DNA of 64,000 nucleotides from Chitinophaga vietnamensis (GCF_902167635.1 NZ_CABHMS010000003.1:558001-622000), one strand, 5' to 3'. Counted from the stretch's first letter, positions 16,964-25,841 are shown. Translations and numbers: made by a program. Notes: generated by a model not told the origin, from the letters alone.

Positions 16964-18196
16964 TCAATGGAAAAATAAGTAGCCCAGCAATATCGCCGAT
17001 ACGATACCGAAGAAATCCGCTATCAGGCCGGCAGCCAGGGCATAGCGGGTTTTCTTGATGTTCACGGAGCCGAAGTAAACGGCCAGTATATAAAAGGTGG
17101 TTTCAGTGGTGCCTTGTATGATGCTCACCAGGCGCCCAACGAAGGAGTCGGGTTTTTCGCGGGTCATGATCTCTACCATCAGGGCGCGGGAGCCGCCGCC
17201 GCTGAGCGGTTTCATGAAGGCTACCGGTAACGCAGGTACGAAATCAGTGTTGAGGCCGAGCCAGCCGAAGAATATTTTGAGGCCGTTCACCAGGTAGTCC
17301 ATACAGCCGGTGGCGCGGAAGGCGCTGATCGCCACCAGTATGCCCACCAGGTAAGGGATGATGCGGACCGAAATATTGAAGCCCTCTTTAGCGCCTTCGA
17401 TGAACACATCATATACATTGATCTTTTTGATGATGCCCGAACCAAGGAATATCACAACGATGGCGAAGATGATACCGCCACCCAGACTGGCCGTTTTAGG
17501 TCCGATCTGATCCGGGGGCATGCTCTTTACCCAGTAGTAAAGGCCCGTTACCAGTAAGGCGAAGCACCCAAGAAATACGAGCACCGGCAGTTTAAAGAGA
17601 TTGATACGTTGGTAGATGGCCACGGTGAACATACCTGCGATGAAGGCGATAAAAGTAGAAATGAGAATAGGGATGAACACATCCGCAGGGTTGGCCGCGC
17701 CGGCAGACATGCGCAGGGCGATCACCGAGGTAGGAATGAGGACCACGCCGGCCGTGTTGAGTACGAGGAACATGATCTGTGAATTGCTGGCCTCTTCCGG
17801 ATGCGGATTCAGCTCCTGCAACTCCTTCATGGCTTTGAGGCCCATCGGGGTGGCGGCATTGTCCATGCCCAGAGCGCTGGCAGAAAAATTCATCAGCATA
17901 GAACCCATAGCCGGATGGCCCTTGGGTATCTGTGGAAACAGCTTGGAAAAGAAAGGATTCACCAGCCTGGAAAACCTGGCGATCATGCCGCCAGCTTCAC
18001 CTACCCGCATGATGCCCAGCCAGAAGGTCATGACACCAATGAGCCCGATAGATATCTCTGCGCCGGTTTTGGCGCTGGACATCATCCCGTTCATCACCTG
18101 CCCGAAAACAACCGTATCGCCGAGGAAAAATGTCTTGAAAGCCGCTACTATAAAGGAAATAAGAAAGAATGCCAGCCAGACGTAGTTAAGAGCCAT
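16964..18196 (-). CDS. Nucleoside-recognition (Gate) domain membrane protein, SpmA-SpmB fusion type
   Basis: A 410-residue integral membrane protein joining two 'nucleoside recognition/Gate' halves. In spore formers these are separate proteins, SpmA and SpmB. The first half carries GLIGVMTFWLGIMRVGEAGG and a conserved MLMNFSASALGMDNAATPMG-like segment; the second has GFNISVRIIPYLVGILVAI and PLSGGGSRALMVEIM. About ten helices are expected. The fused form is common in non-sporulating Bacteroidota and its transported substrate is unknown. Its stop codon sits in the second copy of a 15-bp duplication next to the 81-bp hairpin. Confidence 0.85.
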   Translation of the reverse strand: MALNYVWLAFFLISFIVAAFKTFFLGDTVVFGQVMNGMMSSAKTGAEISIGLIGVMTFWLGIMRVGEAGGMIARFSRLVNPFFSKLFPQIPKGHPAMGSMLMNFSASALGMDNAATPMGLKAMKELQELNPHPEEASNSQIMFLVLNTAGVVLIPTSVIALRMSAGAANPADVFIPILISTFIAFIAGMFTVAIYQRINLFKLPVLVFLGCFALLVTGLYYWVKSMPPDQIGPKTASLGGGIIFAIVVIFLGSGIIKKINVYDVFIEGAKEGFNISVRIIPYLVGILVAISAFRATGCMDYLVNGLKIFFGWLGLNTDFVPALPVAFMKPLSGGGSRALMVEIMTREKPDSFVGRLVSIIQGTTETTFYILAVYFGSVNIKKTRYALAAGLIADFFGIVSAILLGYLFFH

Positions 18197-18256
18197 GTGT
18201 TATTTTATTGGTGATCAGTTTTTATATTTTCAGTGAAGATAATCAACAAATAAGCA

Positions 18257-18264
18257 TATCTTTG
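18257..18264 (+). promoter_or_regulatory. -7 element of the ychF promoter
   Basis: TATCTTTG, a full match to TAnnTTTG, 15 bp before ATG 18280. It places the transcript start just upstream of that ATG and excludes the longer reading frame that starts at 18208. Confidence 0.75.
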
Positions 18265-18279
18265 CGCAAATTTTTAAAA

Positions 18280-19383
18280 ATGGCTTTGCAAGCAGGAATT
18301 GTAGGATTGCCGAATGTAGGGAAATCGACTTTGTTTAATGCGGTGAGCAACAGCGCCAAGGCGCAGGCCAGCAACTACCGCTTCTGTACAATAGAACCTA
18401 ATGTAGGACTGGTAGACGTTCCGGATGCCCGCCTCCAGAAACTGGAAGAGCTGGTGAAACCGAATCGCGTAGTACCTACCACTATTGAATTTGTAGATAT
18501 TGCCGGTCTTGTAAAGGGCGCCAGCAAAGGGGAAGGACTTGGGAACAAGTTCCTGGCCAACATTCGCGAAGTGGACGCCATCGTACACGTGATCCGCTGC
18601 TTCGAAGATGATAACATCCTCCGCGAAGAAGGCCCTATCAACCCGGTAGCCGATAAGGATATCATCGATACCGAGTTGCAGCTGAAAGACCTCGAAAGCG
18701 TAGAGAAGAAAATCTCCCGCACCGAGAAAATGGCTAAAACCGGTGGCGACCCGAAAGCAAAAAGAGAATTCGAAATACTGAAACAATGCCAGGCCCACCT
18801 GGAACAAGGCCGCAATATCCGTGAGCTGAACCTGAGCAAGGAAGACCGCAGCGCAATCGCCGATCTGTTCCTCCTCACCGAAAAGCCCGTACTGTATGTG
18901 GCTAACGTAGATGAAGGCTCCATCCACACCGGCAACAAGTTCTCACAAGCCTTGCAGGAAGCCGTGAAAGCGGAAAATGCCCAGGTGATCGTTATGAACA
19001 ACTCTATCGAAGCGCAGATATCCGAAATGGAAGAACCGGCAGATAAAGAACTGTTCCTCTCTGAATACGGTCTTACCGAGCCAGGCCTCAACCGCCTGAT
19101 CCGCTCCGCTTACGAGCTGCTGGAACTCATCACTTACTTCACCGCCGGCGTACAGGAAGTGCGCGCCTGGACGATCCACAAAGGCTGGAAAGCCCCGCAG
19201 GCCGCCAGCGTGATCCACACCGATTTTGAAAAAGGCTTCATCAAGGCAGAAGTGATCGCCTATGATGATTACGTAAAATACGGCTCCGAAACCGCCGCCC
19301 GCGATAACGGCCGCCTCCGCATTGAAGGCAAAGAATATATCGTAGCCGATGGCGATGTGATGCACTTCCGTTTCAACGTATAG
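18280..19383 (+). CDS. ychF: YchF (Obg-family redox-regulated ATPase)
   Basis: A 367-residue cytosolic P-loop protein of the OLA1/YchF group, which hydrolyses ATP rather than GTP and binds ribosomes. The P-loop is GLPNVGKST (residues 9-17). The switch region DIAGLVKGASKGEGLGNKFL, the altered specificity motif NVDE (in YVANVDEGS), and the C-terminal TGS domain (from about 280, FFTAGVQEVRAWTI) all fit. The start at 18280 is set by the promoter element at 18257-18264 and by the family N-terminus MALQAGIVGLPN. Length matches the family. Confidence 0.96.
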   Translation: MALQAGIVGLPNVGKSTLFNAVSNSAKAQASNYRFCTIEPNVGLVDVPDARLQKLEELVKPNRVVPTTIEFVDIAGLVKGASKGEGLGNKFLANIREVDAIVHVIRCFEDDNILREEGPINPVADKDIIDTELQLKDLESVEKKISRTEKMAKTGGDPKAKREFEILKQCQAHLEQGRNIRELNLSKEDRSAIADLFLLTEKPVLYVANVDEGSIHTGNKFSQALQEAVKAENAQVIVMNNSIEAQISEMEEPADKELFLSEYGLTEPGLNRLIRSAYELLELITYFTAGVQEVRAWTIHKGWKAPQAASVIHTDFEKGFIKAEVIAYDDYVKYGSETAARDNGRLRIEGKEYIVADGDVMHFRFNV

Positions 19384-19406
19384 CCGTTAACGAAGGTTAC
19401 AACAAA

Positions 19407-19516
19407 AATTTAGGGATTTGAGGATTTACGAATGTAAGGATTGTATCGACGTTATATTTTAAACAACATAACATCCATACAATCCTTACATTCGTAAATT
19501 CTCAAATCCCTAAATT
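19407..19516. repeat. Inverted repeat E (convergent junction)
   Basis: Forty-base arms (19407-19446 with 19477-19516) pair with one mismatch; arm AATTTAGGGATTTGAG, then TTTACGAATG. The loop contains a small GTTAT/ATAAC pair. Between 19517 and 19565 partial copies of the right arm continue (CTTACATTCGTAAATTCT and ATCCCTAAATT), up to the stop of the TonB receptor. It probably terminates both genes. Confidence 0.9.
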
Positions 19517-19565
19517 CTTACATCCCTAAATTCTTACATTCGTAAATTCTCCCATCCCTAAATTT

Positions 19566-22457
19566 CTAAAGGTTATAACCCAGAGAGGCGTACCATTGCG
19601 CACCTACGGTGGGGTTACCCCATGACTGTATATATGCTTTGTTGAGTACATTGGCGCCGCCAATCTTCAAAGTAGTCTTGATCTTCGGGAACAGTTTACT
19701 CACCTGTGCATCCAGTGTGCCATAGGCAGGCATATTGCCTTGCTGCATCACATTCACGATAGGGTTCACGAAAGTAGATTGCCAGAGGAAGGCATCCTGC
19801 CATCTCCAGGTAACGTTGAAGCCTATATTACTTTTCGCGATGTTGCGGTTGCCCACATACAGGTTGTAACGGATCTTTGGCGTGTTATACATCGGGATGA
19901 AACTGCCAAGATCTTGCTGGTCCAGCAATTCATTGTACGATACGTTACCGCCTGCCACGAAATTCGCTGGCAGCGAGTAATCCAGGCCGAGGGCCCATCC
20001 CCAGGATTTGATGTTCTTATCCAGACTAACCGGCACCGAAAAGATCGTATTGCCGCTGGCGCCTGGCTTCACCAGTATTTGCGGGCCATTGAAGTTCTTG
20101 AAGGTATTGTAATATACATAGGCGTCCAAGAGCAGTTTGTTACCGAAGAGGCCTTTGTAACCTGCTTCATACGCCTGGATTTTCTCCGGTTCGAAATCGC
20201 GGAAGGTGTATTGCTTGGGACTTCCAGCCTGTACAGATTCCAGCGTATATACCGGCCCCTGGTTCAATCCATAGCGATCGCGGAGGAAAGGCAGGCCGCC
20301 AATCAGGTGCGCCTGTGGCGTTACGAGGTCGATATATTGATCCTGGTTGGTAGGAATACGGAAACCCGTTTGATAAGATGCCCTGATATTGTGCGTTTCC
20401 AGGAACGTGTACACGGCTGATAAACGCGGGCTGAACTGGCCTTTGAAGTTCTCGTTCTTGTCGTAACGCAAAGAACCGGTGAGCTTCAGATGATCGTCTA
20501 TCAAGGTTTTCATCAGCTGCACATAGCCGCCATATTCGTTGATGCGGAACTCATTGCCATTATCTTTCAGCGCAAACAGGGTTTTTTCAGAGTTAAGTGT
20601 ATAGAGACGGTAGTTACCGCCAATCAGTATTTCAGCAAATTTCACCAGGTTGTGGAAATTGTACATAAACTCTGCCTGGTACAGATTGGTTTTGTCGGTG
20701 AAGCGTGCGCCTACGCCCGTGGCATCGCCGGGGATCGGTTTGTTTTTCACTTTATCGGCAGCGGCATCAAAGCCGGGAGTGCCGGGCAGCAAGCGACCGC
20801 TGTCGGCCTTGGCACGCGCGGCATTGGCGATATCTGCACGATGGGTGTTCATGAAATTCTGTGCGGCAGCATAGGCAGCATCGGGTGTGGCGCCGCCTGC
20901 GAGGGCCTGGCCATAAGCCTGTGCAAAGGCGCCGATGGAATTGGTGGTGTAATTACCGAAGTAATCGCCGTACCACTGCCGGCTGCTCTTCCAGGCTTCG
21001 TTGATACCGGAAGCCAGCGTACCAACGGCATAGCTGTCGCCGGATCTTTCCTGTGTGGTGTACAAACGAACGTAGAAGTCGGAACCTTTCAGCTCTGCCT
21101 TGTATTGTCCCATGCGGAAGTTCTTGATCGCATAACGGTCGGCGCCGGTGTACACAGTAGTACCGGTACCATAACTGCCTTGTATAAACGCTTCCAGGTT
21201 TTCATGGATCTTGTAATGCAGGGCGCCATTGAATTTCAGGTTCTTGGTGTTGTAATCTGCTACATCCACTTCATCATAACCTGTGCGGCTTACATAAGCG
21301 TTGTTAACGCCGGGCATGGCGGCGTCGAATATTTTCTGTGGCGTGATGGTATTTTTAAATACTACGCTGGAAAGGTATCCCAGCTGCTGTGCGAGCGGGC
21401 TGGCGGGGTTGGCTAATTGTGCGCCAACAGTGGTGTACATGTTCTCATAATGTTCATCGCCATAAGTATTGATACCGTTGTATCCTTCGTTATTGGCCCT
21501 GGTACCGTCTTGCAGCGTGTGGCCATTCAGCAGGCTCTGGTCGCGCTTATCATAAGCCTGCCAGTCTTTCGCTTTAATATAACCAACATTCAGTTTGAAT
21601 GCCCATTTGTTATTGAATGCTTTGGCATAGCGTACGGCTACGTCGTAATAGCCGGTGGTGGCTTGGGTGCGGCCATTGTCGTTCAGCACGCCGGATTTTA
21701 CGATCGCGCTCAGGCCCTGGTACTGGAAGGGATTTTTACTGTTGAGCAGCACGATACCATTGAGCGCATTGGGGCCATACAGTGCGGAAGCTGCGCCAGG
21801 TATGAGTTCTACGTTATCCATATCCAGCTCGGTGATACCAACGATATTGCCCACGGAGAAGTTGAGGCCGGGCGCCTGGTTATCCATACCATCGATGAGT
21901 TGCAATACACGGGTGTTCCCATTGGCGTTGAAACCGCGGGTGTTCACGGATTTGAAGGTGAGCGATTGTGTGCTCATCTCCACGCCTTTCATGTTGGCGA
22001 GGGCGTCATAGAAAGTAGGAGCGGGAGAGGCTTTGATGGCGCGGGAATCCAGCTTTTCGATGGACACCGGCGATTTCAGAATGCTTTCCTGTACGCGGCT
22101 GGCAGCTACTACTACTTCCTGCCCAAGTATTTCAGTGGACACCAGCTGCACCGTGATGCTGCTGCCGGCGCTGGTAACTTCCGTTTCCACTGGTTTATAG
22201 CCTACATATGAGAAAACCAGCGTGAGTGGCATGGTATGCGTGGTTTTGAACTGGAACCCGCCACCGCTGCCAGTGATCGTACCGGCGGTAGATCCTTTGA
22301 TGCTAACGGTAACGCCGGGCATAGGAGTACCAGTGTTCTTGTCTGTTACAGTACCGCTAAGTGTTGTGGTTGTTGGAGTTTGTGCCTGGATTACCATCGA
22401 TAGGGATAATAACAGTAACAAGGAGCCCAAACAAGCCTTGAGTAAAGTGCTTTTCAT
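19566..22457 (-). CDS. TonB-dependent outer-membrane receptor with carboxypeptidase-like domain
   Basis: A 963-residue receptor. The signal peptide ends SMVIQAQ (about residue 26), followed by a carboxypeptidase regulatory-like domain (LSGTVTDKNTGTPMPGVTV to FSYVGY), the plug (QEVVVAASRVQESIL, then NTRGFNANGNTRVLQLIDG and GAASALYGPNALNGIVLL) and a barrel that ends SLGYNL. It lacks a SusD partner. It resembles Bacteroidota receptors for iron complexes or unknown solutes, and nothing in the neighbourhood fixes the ligand. Its 3' end is the repeat-rich spacer at 19407-19565. Confidence 0.92.
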   Translation of the reverse strand: MKSTLLKACLGSLLLLLSLSMVIQAQTPTTTTLSGTVTDKNTGTPMPGVTVSIKGSTAGTITGSGGGFQFKTTHTMPLTLVFSYVGYKPVETEVTSAGSSITVQLVSTEILGQEVVVAASRVQESILKSPVSIEKLDSRAIKASPAPTFYDALANMKGVEMSTQSLTFKSVNTRGFNANGNTRVLQLIDGMDNQAPGLNFSVGNIVGITELDMDNVELIPGAASALYGPNALNGIVLLNSKNPFQYQGLSAIVKSGVLNDNGRTQATTGYYDVAVRYAKAFNNKWAFKLNVGYIKAKDWQAYDKRDQSLLNGHTLQDGTRANNEGYNGINTYGDEHYENMYTTVGAQLANPASPLAQQLGYLSSVVFKNTITPQKIFDAAMPGVNNAYVSRTGYDEVDVADYNTKNLKFNGALHYKIHENLEAFIQGSYGTGTTVYTGADRYAIKNFRMGQYKAELKGSDFYVRLYTTQERSGDSYAVGTLASGINEAWKSSRQWYGDYFGNYTTNSIGAFAQAYGQALAGGATPDAAYAAAQNFMNTHRADIANAARAKADSGRLLPGTPGFDAAADKVKNKPIPGDATGVGARFTDKTNLYQAEFMYNFHNLVKFAEILIGGNYRLYTLNSEKTLFALKDNGNEFRINEYGGYVQLMKTLIDDHLKLTGSLRYDKNENFKGQFSPRLSAVYTFLETHNIRASYQTGFRIPTNQDQYIDLVTPQAHLIGGLPFLRDRYGLNQGPVYTLESVQAGSPKQYTFRDFEPEKIQAYEAGYKGLFGNKLLLDAYVYYNTFKNFNGPQILVKPGASGNTIFSVPVSLDKNIKSWGWALGLDYSLPANFVAGGNVSYNELLDQQDLGSFIPMYNTPKIRYNLYVGNRNIAKSNIGFNVTWRWQDAFLWQSTFVNPIVNVMQQGNMPAYGTLDAQVSKLFPKIKTTLKIGGANVLNKAYIQSWGNPTVGAQWYASLGYNL

Positions 22458-22530
22458 ACACAGTGGAGGTTTAAGTTTTGTGTTTGATGTAGACCTTGGT
22501 TGTGACAGATTAAATATAAGGATTTTATAA

Positions 22531-22573
22531 ATAAGAAAACGGCCCTGCGGTATCGCAGGGCCGTTTTTCTTAT
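22531..22573 (-). terminator. Terminator downstream of metX
   Basis: A GC-rich stem (ACGGCCCTGCG pairing with CGCAGGGCCGT) around a 4-base loop, flanked by A and T runs so it could work both ways. It follows the metX stop by 8 bp on the minus strand. Confidence 0.92.
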
Positions 22574-22580
22574 TTATTTT

Positions 22581-23594
22581 TTACCACCATTCGGTCAGTA
22601 TCGCACCGATCTTTTCAAACTCGATCAGGAAGCCATCATGACCATAGGAAGAATCAATTTCGAGATAGATGGCATGGGGAAGATGCGCAGCGAGCAGTTG
22701 CTGTTCTTCAGGCGGACAAAGGATATCGCTGGTAATGCCGATCAGCAGTACTTGCTGTTTGATCTGTGATAAAGCTGTGGCAATATCTTCACAACGGCCG
22801 CGGGCGATGTTGTGGCTGTCCATCGCTTTCGACAGCAACCAGTAGGATTGCGCATTGAAGCGGTTCACCAGTTTCTCGCCCTGGTATTTGATATAGGAAG
22901 ATGCTTTGAAATCATCTGTTTTTTCTTTGTCGGGGTCCGACTGTGTACGCACAAAGGTCTGATAGTTGCGATAGGTGAGCATACCGATGGCCCTCGCCGC
23001 TTTGAGGCCTCTGGCGCCGGCTTGCGGATGATCCTGTTGCCAGGTTTCATCTGCTTCGATCGCCAGTCGCTGCGCGGTGTGGATAGCAATACCCCAGGCG
23101 CTTTCCGCTGCGCCGGTGCTCAGAAGGAACAGGCGGTCGATGACGGCAGGCTCTGTGAGCGCCCATTCCAGTACCTGGTAGCCTCCCATGGAACCGCCGA
23201 TGAGCAGCCCGATATGTTGAATGCCGAGATGCTGACGCAACAGGATGTGCGCCTGCACCATATCACGGATGGTGATAGCCGGAAAGCTGCGGTACCAGGG
23301 CTTTCCCGTATCGGGGTTTATCGTTTGCGGCCCTGAGCTGCCATAGCAGGAGCCCAGGATATTGGCGCACACCACAAAGTGCTTCGAAGGATCAATCGCG
23401 CGGCCATGGCCGATCAGGCCAGACCACCAATCCGCCACATCGCTGTTGGCCGTCAAGGCATGACACACCCACACCACGTTACGCCCGTCGGGCTGCATCG
23501 TGCCATAAGTGTGATAGGCGATATGAACTTCGGGTAATACCTCCCCGGATTCGAGGCGGAACGCCACTTTGCTATGAAATACCTTTGCCGACAA
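22581..23594 (-). CDS. metX: Homoserine O-acetyltransferase
   Basis: An alpha/beta hydrolase of about 337 residues that acylates homoserine with acetyl-CoA, the first committed step of methionine synthesis. It opens with FRLESGEVLPEVHIAYHTYGT-like sequence in two conserved pieces, has the nucleophile elbow GGSMGG (Ser about 135), Asp in ITSDILCP and His in SYGHDGFL near the end. The frame stays open to 23654, but that extension lies in an inverted repeat and crosses the -7 element at 23612-23619, so translation more likely begins at TTG 23594. No ATG is available upstream. It is divergent from the osmC-like gene. Confidence 0.9.
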   Translation of the reverse strand: MSAKVFHSKVAFRLESGEVLPEVHIAYHTYGTMQPDGRNVVWVCHALTANSDVADWWSGLIGHGRAIDPSKHFVVCANILGSCYGSSGPQTINPDTGKPWYRSFPAITIRDMVQAHILLRQHLGIQHIGLLIGGSMGGYQVLEWALTEPAVIDRLFLLSTGAAESAWGIAIHTAQRLAIEADETWQQDHPQAGARGLKAARAIGMLTYRNYQTFVRTQSDPDKEKTDDFKASSYIKYQGEKLVNRFNAQSYWLLSKAMDSHNIARGRCEDIATALSQIKQQVLLIGITSDILCPPEEQQLLAAHLPHAIYLEIDSSYGHDGFLIEFEKIGAILTEWW

Positions 23595-23611
23595 ATCAGT
23601 AGAAATTTTCG

Positions 23612-23642
23612 CAAAGCTAATAGTTTCCCGCAAAGACGCAAA
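23612..23642 (-). promoter_or_regulatory. metX promoter
   Basis: Read on the minus strand: TTTG (23642-23639), a 19-base spacer, TAGCTTTG (23619-23612). This is an exact fit to the Bacteroidota consensus. The TTTG lies in the left arm of the inverted repeat at 23623-23728. Confidence 0.8.
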
Positions 23643-23728
23643 GCAGCAAAGCAATAATGCAGCGGAAACAGAAACGGATTTGCCTTCGCTGCATTATTGC
23701 TTTGCTGCTTTGCGTCTTTGCGGGAAAC
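23623..23728. repeat. Perfect 42-bp inverted repeat H between divergent genes
   Basis: Arms 23623-23664 and 23687-23728 pair perfectly around a 22-base loop; arm begins GTTTCCCGCAAAGACGCAAA. Each outer half carries the -33 TTTG of a promoter facing outward (metX on the left, the osmC-like gene on the right). Confidence 0.96.
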
Positions 23729-23740
23729 CCGTTATCTTTG
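23709..23740 (+). promoter_or_regulatory. Promoter of the osmC-like gene
   Basis: TTTG (23709-23712), a 20-base spacer, TATCTTTG (23733-23740). The TTTG is inside the right arm of the 42-bp inverted repeat; the -7 box is just outside it. The start codon is 18 bp downstream. Confidence 0.8.
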
Positions 23741-23758
23741 ACGTAAGAAATTTTTTTT

Positions 23759-24178
23759 ATGAAGATATCATTACAAAGAATAGACGACGGATTCAATATG
23801 GAAGCAGTGGACGAAAACGGCCACAAAGTACTGATGGACTCCTCCCTCGAAAATGGTGGTAAGAACAATGGCGTCCGCCCCATGCAGATGCTGATCATGG
23901 GCCTTGGTGGCTGCTCCGCCATCGATGTAGTGATGATCCTCAAGAAACAACGCCAGGAGATCACCGACTTCCGTATCGAAATAGAAGCAGACAGGGAAAA
24001 AGGCAAAGAACCTTCTCTCTGGGAAACCGCTCATATCGTCTTCTATCTTTCCGGTAATGTAGATGCAGACAAAGCTGCAAGAGCCGTAGAACTCTCCATG
24101 AACAAATATTGTTCTGTAGCAGAAACCCTGCGTAAGTCAAACACCAAACTTACCTGGGAAGTGAAAGTGAATGCATAA
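23759..24178 (+). CDS. OsmC-like peroxiredoxin-fold protein
   Basis: A 139-residue protein of the OsmC/Ohr fold. The two family cysteines are present: one in GLGGCSAIDVVMIL and one in NKYCSVAETL. Characterised relatives reduce organic hydroperoxides, but some OsmC-like proteins act in sulfur transfer. Here the gene stands between metX and a homoserine sulfhydrylase, 21 bp ahead of the latter, which favours a role in sulfur handling; this is inference from context. ATG 23759 lies downstream of a strong promoter. Confidence 0.88.
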   Translation: MKISLQRIDDGFNMEAVDENGHKVLMDSSLENGGKNNGVRPMQMLIMGLGGCSAIDVVMILKKQRQEITDFRIEIEADREKGKEPSLWETAHIVFYLSGNVDADKAARAVELSMNKYCSVAETLRKSNTKLTWEVKVNA

Positions 24179-24199
24179 TTGAAGAAACCACCCATATTC

Positions 24200-25384
24200 A
24201 TGAACCAGGAAAATCAATACCAGCCGGAAACCAACGCAGTAAGGATACAGACAGCCAGAACAGACCAGATGGAGCACTCCACACCCATGTTCCTGACTTC
24301 CAGCTTTTGTTTTGACGACGCAGAAGAAATGCGCGCCACCTTCGCGGATGAAACGGACTTCAATATCTACAGCCGTTTCAGCAATCCTAATGTAGACGAA
24401 TTTGTGCAGAAGATGGTGGCCCTCGAAGGAGGAGAAGCCGGCTATGCCACATCTTCCGGCATGAGCGCGATCTTCGCCAGCTTCATGGCATTGCTCAAAG
24501 CAGGCGATCACCTGCTGTCGGCCCGCTCTATCTTTGGCTCCACACATACCGTGATCACCAAGTTCCTGCCGAAATGGGGCATTGAATATTCCTATTTCGA
24601 TATGAACGATCCCGGTGGTATTGAAGCCATGATCAAGCCCAACACGAAAATGATCTTCGTGGAAACGCCCTCCAATCCTGGCCTTGAGATCATCGATATG
24701 GAACTGCTGGCCAATATTGCCAACAAACATAACATCATTCTCAACGTAGATAACTGTTTCGCTACACCGGTGCTGCAACGTCCTATCGCGGCGGGCGCCC
24801 ACCTGGTAACGCATTCGGCCACCAAGTGGATCGATGGCCAGGGACGTGTGCTTGGCGGCGCCGTCATCGGTAAAAAAGAACTGATCAAAGAGATCTATAC
24901 TTTCTGCAGAAGCACCGGCCCTGCCATGTCGCCCTTCAATGCATGGGTGCTGAGCAAAAGCCTGGAAACACTCTTCGTGCGCATGGAACGCCACTCTCAG
25001 AGTGCGCTGGCACTGGCGCAGGCGCTGGAAAACAATCCGCATCTGTCGACCGTGAAATATCCGTTCCTGCCCAGCCATCCGCAATATGCCATCGCCAAAA
25101 AGCAGATGAGCGGCGGCGGCGGCATCGTATGCTTTGAACTGAAAGGCGGCATACAAAGCGGCGTGCGCTTCCTCGATGCATTGCAACTGCTATCGCTCAC
25201 GGCTAACCTGGGCGACAGCCGGAGTATCGCTTCTCATCCGGCCAGCACCACCCACGCCAAACTCACCGATGCGGAACGCGCTAGCGTAGGCATCACGCCA
25301 GGCCTCATCAGAATATCTGTAGGACTGGAAAACGTGAAAGACATTATCGCCGATATCGAACAAGCACTGGAAAAAAGCAAATAG
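24200..25384 (+). CDS. O-acyl-homoserine sulfhydrylase (MetZ/MetY-like PLP enzyme)
   Basis: A 394-residue cystathionine gamma-synthase family enzyme. The PLP lysine is in HSATKWIDG (about Lys209); YATSSGMSAIFA and VDNCFATPVLQRPI are also typical, and the end GLIRISVGLENVKDIIADIEQAL is characteristic. It resembles O-succinylhomoserine sulfhydrylases, but with an acetyltransferase (metX) beside it the substrate is more likely O-acetylhomoserine plus sulfide, giving homocysteine. An in-frame TTG at 24179 directly abuts the previous stop; ATG 24200 (MNQENQYQPE) is preferred. It likely shares a transcript with the osmC-like gene. Confidence 0.9.
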   Translation: MNQENQYQPETNAVRIQTARTDQMEHSTPMFLTSSFCFDDAEEMRATFADETDFNIYSRFSNPNVDEFVQKMVALEGGEAGYATSSGMSAIFASFMALLKAGDHLLSARSIFGSTHTVITKFLPKWGIEYSYFDMNDPGGIEAMIKPNTKMIFVETPSNPGLEIIDMELLANIANKHNIILNVDNCFATPVLQRPIAAGAHLVTHSATKWIDGQGRVLGGAVIGKKELIKEIYTFCRSTGPAMSPFNAWVLSKSLETLFVRMERHSQSALALAQALENNPHLSTVKYPFLPSHPQYAIAKKQMSGGGGIVCFELKGGIQSGVRFLDALQLLSLTANLGDSRSIASHPASTTHAKLTDAERASVGITPGLIRISVGLENVKDIIADIEQALEKSK

Positions 25385-25398
25385 AAATATTTATGGAT

Positions 25399-25471
25399 GG
25401 ATTTGTGGATTTACGGATTTGAAGAGATGATTCAAATCCGTAAATCCGTAAATTCGTAAATCCACAAATCC
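25399..25471. repeat. Inverted repeat F
   Basis: Arms built of GGATTT and TTTACG words (GGATTTGTGGATTTACGG then TTTGAA) pair around a GAGATGA loop; the right arm has an extra TTTACGAA-like insertion. It lies between two rightward genes, so it would be a transcript hairpin rather than a convergent-junction element. Confidence 0.8.
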
Positions 25472-25481
25472 GTAAATTTTT

Positions 25482-25841
25482 ATGAAATCCTTTGCCCATT
25501 TTCTTCTCATCCTGATACTTGCCTATGTGGCCGGTATGGTATTACCCTGGTGGAGCGCCCCGCTCGCCGCTTTCCTGATCACATTAATGTATCCCTTATC
25601 ACCCGGCAAGGCATTCTTTAACGGGCTGCTATCGGTTTTTGTATTGTGGCTGGCACTGGCCTTCTACCTGGATGTCCGTAATGACCATCTCCTCGCCAAC
25701 CGTATGAGCGAAACCATCCTGAAAGTAAAGAGCGCCCCGCTGATGGGCGTAGTGAGCGCCCTCGTGGGCGGCCTGGTATCCGGTTTCGCCGCACTAACGG
25801 CAGCGTATATACGTATTCCGAAGAAAGTAACAACACACTAA
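25482..25841 (+). CDS. Small integral membrane protein, unknown function
   Basis: A 119-residue hydrophobic protein that I do not recognise. Three or four helices can be seen: 5-21, 25-40, 45-64 and 88-110. The third is followed by the polar stretch LDVRNDHLLANRM. There are no charged catalytic motifs. The gene lies 97 bp after the sulfhydrylase, beyond an inverted repeat, and 78 bp before the DUF5686 gene. It could be a small accessory membrane protein; the sequence gives no function. Confidence 0.7.
   Translation: MKSFAHFLLILILAYVAGMVLPWWSAPLAAFLITLMYPLSPGKAFFNGLLSVFVLWLALAFYLDVRNDHLLANRMSETILKVKSAPLMGVVSALVGGLVSGFAALTAAYIRIPKKVTTH

Noticed and set aside
23595-23654. N-terminal extension of MetX starting LCCFASLRE
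   Set aside because: It is translated inverted repeat and crosses the promoter -7 element; the family N-terminus begins later.
24179-24199. TTG start for the sulfhydrylase directly after the previous stop
   Set aside because: An ATG with a family-like start occurs seven codons later.
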